A DNA stretch of 64,000 nucleotides. It comes from Roseburia hominis (GTDB lineage: Bacteria; Bacillota; Clostridia; Lachnospirales; Lachnospiraceae). Below are positions 60,648 to 64,000 of this stretch, in pieces. Below the pieces are notes generated by a model that worked only from the letters and a program-made list of their open reading frames with translations, was not told where the DNA came from and ran no database searches. The stretch's first letter is position 1. Every line of letters starts with the position of its first letter. Made by a program: the position numbers and the translations under genes. Where the stretch lies: assembly GCF_021531695.1 (NCBI RefSeq), contig NZ_JADYUI010000001.1, positions 235,755 to 299,754 on the forward strand. The letters are read 5' to 3'.

Positions 60648-61298
60648 TTAATATTTTATAAGTAATAATTCCTTTAAATCCTTTATCATTAACTCATATT
60701 TTCTTTTAAAACTATCAAAGAATGTATAAGAATATATCCAAATTCCAGCTGCCGAAACAAATATCAACAAAATAGTTGCCAGATATATCCAACTAACAAA
60801 GTCAATACCTATTAATCCCATATTTTCAAAAGAAATCGTCAACACACCAGCAAATGCAGAAAAAATCGTAAGAATAAAACCATTACGTTTTTTCTCTTCA
60901 TCTTTCTTTTTCTCTACATCCTCTTGATACAAACTTATTAATGATTCCAACTTTTCTTTTGTATTTATTTGAAATTCATCAGATAATACGTTATACAAAA
61001 TCTCTAACTTCTTTTTGTGTGAATCAACATATTTTTCCATATGTTTCTTTTGATCCTTACTGTCTATTCTCAAAAGAACAAATAATGCACTGACACAAAC
61101 AATAACACCAATAAAATACCATAGTTTTTGTGGAAATATCAACATAGTTATTATCATTTCCACACACGATATAAACATTGCAACAAAACATCCAATAACA
61201 ACCTTTTTTGTATTAGGCTCAAACCTATCGAATCCTTGCTCCACTTCTGAACAATTCTTTTTTGCTTCTTGATACATTTTTAAGATATAATACTCCAT
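60648..61298 (-). CDS. Four-helix membrane protein of the methyltransferase cluster
   Basis: A 216-residue protein not assigned to a family. Four membrane helices come in two pairs (about 33-54 and 60-76; 141-160 and 165-188), joined by a ~65-residue cytoplasmic coiled segment (SDEFQINTKEKLESLISLYQEDVEKKKDEEKKRN). Two membrane hairpins around a helical connector is a layout seen in membrane effectors of anti-phage systems such as SLATT proteins; similarity is structural only and I could not confirm homology. AAGGAG precedes the ATG. It is the last gene of the operon, 62 bases after the preceding one. Confidence 0.72.
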   Translation of the reverse strand: MEYYILKMYQEAKKNCSEVEQGFDRFEPNTKKVVIGCFVAMFISCVEMIITMLIFPQKLWYFIGVIVCVSALFVLLRIDSKDQKKHMEKYVDSHKKKLEILYNVLSDEFQINTKEKLESLISLYQEDVEKKKDEEKKRNGFILTIFSAFAGVLTISFENMGLIGIDFVSWIYLATILLIFVSAAGIWIYSYTFFDSFKRKYELMIKDLKELLLIKY

Positions 61299-61360
61299 CT
61301 AGTCTCCTTCCTATCGTATATATGATGCATATTTCTAATGCAGTGATATTCTCATCCAAA

Positions 61361-61810
61361 CTACTTATTCCACAATTGTCTATTTACCATAAATCGGAAC
61401 AACAAGAACATTAAATAAATATTGCCTGCAAGAGTGGCACATCCACACGCCGATAAAATATAATACACAACTCCTTTATTTACAACAAGTTCCATTTTTG
61501 AAGCTAAAATCGTCGCCACGCATGATATGATTATATTTATTATTCCAATACATACTGCAGCGTTCAGATAACTTCTCAAGACACCAAGCTGTGATTTCCC
61601 AGCCAATTCCGAATCCTCTTTTCGTTGCATCTTCTTTGCAAGATCAGAAGAGACCAAACCCGAAAAAGAAGTCATATAAATTGCTAAAATAATTGATACA
61701 ACCGTAATTCCATCCGAAGCAATATCTGCATAATCAACACTAAATAAATAAGATATTGCACCGAACAAAAGAATTACTAATACCAACATTACTCTATGTT
61801 TTTTATACAT
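61361..61810 (-). CDS. Small four-helix membrane protein
   Basis: A 149-residue, largely hydrophobic protein with about four membrane helices (5-25, 33-53, 83-106, 113-140) and a short charged loop (DLAKKMQRKEDSELAGKSQLG). No family recognised. AAGGTGATGAT precedes the ATG; the gene starts four bases after the preceding soluble protein, indicating tight coupling. Confidence 0.72.
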   Translation of the reverse strand: MYKKHRVMLVLVILLFGAISYLFSVDYADIASDGITVVSIILAIYMTSFSGLVSSDLAKKMQRKEDSELAGKSQLGVLRSYLNAAVCIGIINIIISCVATILASKMELVVNKGVVYYILSACGCATLAGNIYLMFLLFRFMVNRQLWNK

Positions 61811-61814
61811 ATCA

Positions 61815-62621
61815 TCACCTTATCTTTTCAAAAAAACACCTTTCTACTTCTTCTTTGTCATATCTTTCATCCTCATTTTTATGAGTTAAAATTTCAATAT
61901 TTTTTACGACTGAAGAAAAATCAAAACTCTGTTCAATTCCCGAATCATCAACGCCAATAAGAACTATATCTTTGAAATATCCTTGTTCTCTCTTCTTTTT
62001 TATATTTTGTATACCATTTCTCAGACTTCCTATTAATGTATTCGGATATTCAATCTGCATAGTTATCTTATCTGGCATATCTAAACCCAATTCACTAACC
62101 TGTTGCATAAATATGGATTCATTATCAGCAACATTCATAATGTTTCGCTGTTGTGTGAACTTAAGCTTCTTTAAGTATTTAATCGCATCCTGAAATTCAT
62201 CAAGTGAAGAATAAACATTTTTAATAATAACATCAGCTTGTAATTCTTCTGAAAGATACTCTTTCACCACACCTTTTTTAGCAATATCGCTTATATAAAC
62301 CAAATGAGTTTCACTATCAATAATGACAAATAGCTGTTTTCTTAATTCTACCTCGTTCTTTTTTCTAGTGTTCTTATGTTGTTTTTCCTTTTCAGTATCA
62401 AGTACAACCTCTCCATATAATTTAGAATTATCATACTGGCAATACATCCATAAATATCTATTCTCTACATACTTTCGCTCTATTAAGTTAACTTCATTTC
62501 TATGCTCATATTTATTTTTCGCATTAGAAACAAGCTTACTTATATCATCTTTTGTTATAGTTGTATTTTCGATTATCATATGTAGTGTTTTGAATATCAA
62601 TTTAATCACTTCCTTTGCCAT
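61815..62621 (-). CDS. Uncharacterised soluble protein of the methyltransferase cluster
   Basis: A 268-residue cytoplasmic protein I cannot place. It begins with a helical region (KTLHMIIENTTITKDDISKLV), then an alternating strand/helix core (RKQLFVIIDSETHLVYISDI, LKKLKFTQQRNIMNVADNES, IVLIGVDDSGIEQSFDFSSV) and a charged C-terminus. No nuclease, ATPase or TIR motif is obvious. The start is uncertain: the ATG at 62621 has a poor SD, and an in-frame TTG seven codons in (after AAAGGAAGTGATTAAA) is an alternative. It begins six bases after the methyltransferase stop, so it is almost certainly cotranscribed. Confidence 0.75.
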   Translation of the reverse strand: MAKEVIKLIFKTLHMIIENTTITKDDISKLVSNAKNKYEHRNEVNLIERKYVENRYLWMYCQYDNSKLYGEVVLDTEKEKQHKNTRKKNEVELRKQLFVIIDSETHLVYISDIAKKGVVKEYLSEELQADVIIKNVYSSLDEFQDAIKYLKKLKFTQQRNIMNVADNESIFMQQVSELGLDMPDKITMQIEYPNTLIGSLRNGIQNIKKKREQGYFKDIVLIGVDDSGIEQSFDFSSVVKNIEILTHKNEDERYDKEEVERCFFEKIR

Positions 62622-62627
62622 ATATAT

Positions 62628-63926
62628 CTATGCCATCATTCTTTTCTGCTCTCCCACATTACGAACAACAACATATTCCGCTTCTTCTTTTTCTTTCTCC
62701 AACTGTTCCTTTACAAACTCTGCAATCGGTTCTGCCACCGCCAATGCCAATCTTACCGGCACTGCATTCCCGATTTGCTTATAAACCAAATCCAGCTTTG
62801 CATTATCGTTTCTATTACTTGTTCCCCTGCTAAACTCATACCAATCAGGGAATGTCTGTATTCTGGCAATCTCTTTAACCGACAGCCTTCTATTGTTTTC
62901 TTCACCATCGCTAAAGATATATTTATCCTTACCTACATGTACCATAGGCTCTCCTGCCGGATGGATAGGTGCCTGTCTACCGGATGCCTGAATCGTAAAA
63001 CTTGGTTGTGACCAAAGTTTCTTTCGGTTACGTGACATAAATATAGTCGAATATGAGCCTGTAAAATAATCTCCTGGATTATCTTCCAAATCACCAATTG
63101 CATCACGAAGCGTTACTACTTCTTTTAAGCCTTCAACACCATACCCATGTGTTGGTTCTGGATGTACATATCCAAAGTCTATATCATTTCTGACACCAAC
63201 CAAAATCACTCGTTCTCTTATCTGTGGCACACCGTATTCTGCCGAATTTAAAAGTTTGTGATATATGGTATATCCCGCTGCTGCAAAATCCTGAACAATC
63301 TGCTTGAAAACCTCACCCTTGCCAAGTGTCATCATCCCTTTTACATTCTCAGCCACAAAAATTTTCGGTTTGCTCTGCATCAAGCAACGAATAAAATGTA
63401 AATATAAAAAGTTTCTCTTATCATCAACCAGTCTCGGTCCAGCCTCAGAAAAACCCGGACAAGGGAACCCACCTAATACAATATCTGCCTTAGGAAACTC
63501 CTTTATCTTTCTTATATCGCTCTTGTCCATATATATATATTTACCCGCATTCTGTGCATAGGTTTCTCTTGCCTCATCAAATATATCGTTTACATAAATC
63601 GTATTAAACACATTATTATTAATATTTTCATCAAAAACCTTTTTATCAGCAAATGCAGCTTCCATAACTTCTTCGCCCATAACGGCTTTTAATCCAGCTA
63701 ATTCAAATCCTAAATCAAGACCACCACATCCCGAAAACAATGACAGCAAGTTCCATTTATTCGGATCATAGTTGAGTTTATCAAACTCTATTTCTTCACT
63801 GCACTCAGCAAACGCTTGTCTTTCTTCTTCAATTTTAGCATTCAAAAGTTCCTTGACTTCATCCACTTTATAATCCGGAGCCGGCTTAAATTTGCCACGC
63901 CCTCTTTCTTCTAAAATAACAGCCAT
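62628..63926 (-). CDS. DNA (cytosine-5) methyltransferase
   Basis: A 432-residue C5 methyltransferase that transfers a methyl group from S-adenosylmethionine to cytosine in a specific site. Motif I LFSGCGGLDLGFELAG, motif IV GGFPCPGFSEAG with the catalytic cysteine, motif VI VAENVKGM, motif VIII PQIRERVILVG, a ~90-residue target-recognition region, motif IX LSVKEIARIQTFPDWY and motif X YKQIGNAVPVRLA are all present. The N-terminal ~65 residues are an extra charged extension. The frame stays open to the right edge; the ATG at 63926 with GGGAAATAACC upstream is the most likely start. No restriction endonuclease is recognised next to it. Confidence 0.93.
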   Translation of the reverse strand: MAVILEERGRGKFKPAPDYKVDEVKELLNAKIEEERQAFAECSEEIEFDKLNYDPNKWNLLSLFSGCGGLDLGFELAGLKAVMGEEVMEAAFADKKVFDENINNNVFNTIYVNDIFDEARETYAQNAGKYIYMDKSDIRKIKEFPKADIVLGGFPCPGFSEAGPRLVDDKRNFLYLHFIRCLMQSKPKIFVAENVKGMMTLGKGEVFKQIVQDFAAAGYTIYHKLLNSAEYGVPQIRERVILVGVRNDIDFGYVHPEPTHGYGVEGLKEVVTLRDAIGDLEDNPGDYFTGSYSTIFMSRNRKKLWSQPSFTIQASGRQAPIHPAGEPMVHVGKDKYIFSDGEENNRRLSVKEIARIQTFPDWYEFSRGTSNRNDNAKLDLVYKQIGNAVPVRLALAVAEPIAEFVKEQLEKEKEEAEYVVVRNVGEQKRMMA

Positions 63927-64000
63927 GGTTATTTCCCGTCTTTCTGCGAAAGACACCAATGCGGCATGAAACAAGTGCACTGGCTTTTCGCTATCTAATT

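Noticed and set aside
60648..62621. Kiwa (KwaA/KwaB) anti-phage pair
   Set aside because: A four-helix protein with a soluble partner recalls KwaA/KwaB, but there are two membrane proteins and a methyltransferase, and no specific sequence match could be seen.
62628..63926. Complete type II restriction-modification system
   Set aside because: The methyltransferase is clear but no adjacent protein shows a PD-(D/E)XK, HNH or GIY-YIG motif that I could recognise.
1..64000. CRISPR arrays, tRNA or rRNA genes
   Set aside because: No regularly spaced direct repeats, no cloverleaf-like sequences with CCA ends and no rRNA core sequence were recognised by reading both strands.

Overview
The window comes from a low-GC Gram-positive chromosome, most likely a motile member of the Lachnospiraceae (Clostridia). 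This is an inference from gene content: an FtsEX / M23 peptidase / CtpA cluster, a CdaR-type regulator, a long-form hibernation factor, a glmS ribozyme, an FMN riboswitch, a frameshifted prfB, and flagellum-linked genes (fliB, a YjfB-like protein) that fit Roseburia/Agathobacter/Lachnospira-like relatives. Almost every gene is on the minus strand, so the window probably lies in one replichore. The plus-strand exceptions are a TSCPD protein, a DUF975 protein, a YjfB-like peptide, an SDR reductase and an orphan RNA-like transcription unit. No rRNA, tRNA or CRISPR array was seen.

Layout by region. 0-8 kb: the 5' part of secA (it runs off the left edge), an orphan plus-strand unit with a consensus promoter and terminator, small membrane proteins, hom with an ACT-domain partner, and prfB with its +1 frameshift site. 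8-15.7 kb: a cell-wall and division block read right to left as a CdaR-like regulator, ftsE, ftsX, an EnvC/PcsB-like M23 peptidase, ctpA and an AlkD-like glycosylase, with a YitT protein and a WecG/TagA glycosyltransferase further upstream. 15.7-16.4 kb: an AT-rich gene-free stretch carrying four DnaA-box-like sequences. 16.5-23 kb: an NlpC/P60 wall hydrolase, trxB, a YjfB-like peptide, flagellin lysine methylase fliB coupled to pepF, and a second YitT. 23-28 kb: two large YhgE/Pip membrane proteins flanking a small membrane protein. 28-34 kb: glmS under its ribozyme, and a two-component system with a membrane-anchored beta-lactamase-fold protein. 35-41 kb: pyridoxal phosphate synthesis (pdxST) and the full riboflavin operon (ribD-ribE-ribBA-ribH) under an FMN riboswitch followed by two intrinsic terminators. 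41-44 kb: a GyrI-like protein, clpP translationally coupled to an AraC regulator, hpf, then about 690 bases of palindromic mobile-element-like DNA. 44-51 kb: an SDR reductase, two MATE exporters (one coupled to an ArsR-type regulator with an operator-like dyad inside its promoter), an Rgg/PlcR-like regulator with a palindromic operator, and uppP. 51-56 kb: a hybrid histidine kinase followed by an HD-GYP phosphodiesterase, suggesting a c-di-GMP signalling pair, and an uncharacterised small protein.

56-64 kb is the accessory part: a large helical protein of unknown function, an XRE regulator, an RNL2-like RNA ligase, a broken IS66 remnant, and at the right edge a tight four-gene cluster made of a DNA cytosine-5 methyltransferase, an unrecognised soluble protein and two four-helix membrane proteins. 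That cluster is the best candidate for an undescribed, defence-like system in the window.

Several repeat families also deserve attention: a hairpin repeat of about 50-65 bases present four times with covarying stem changes, a 337-base inverted-repeat (MITE-like) element, and a family of palindromes beginning GTAACAGTT.
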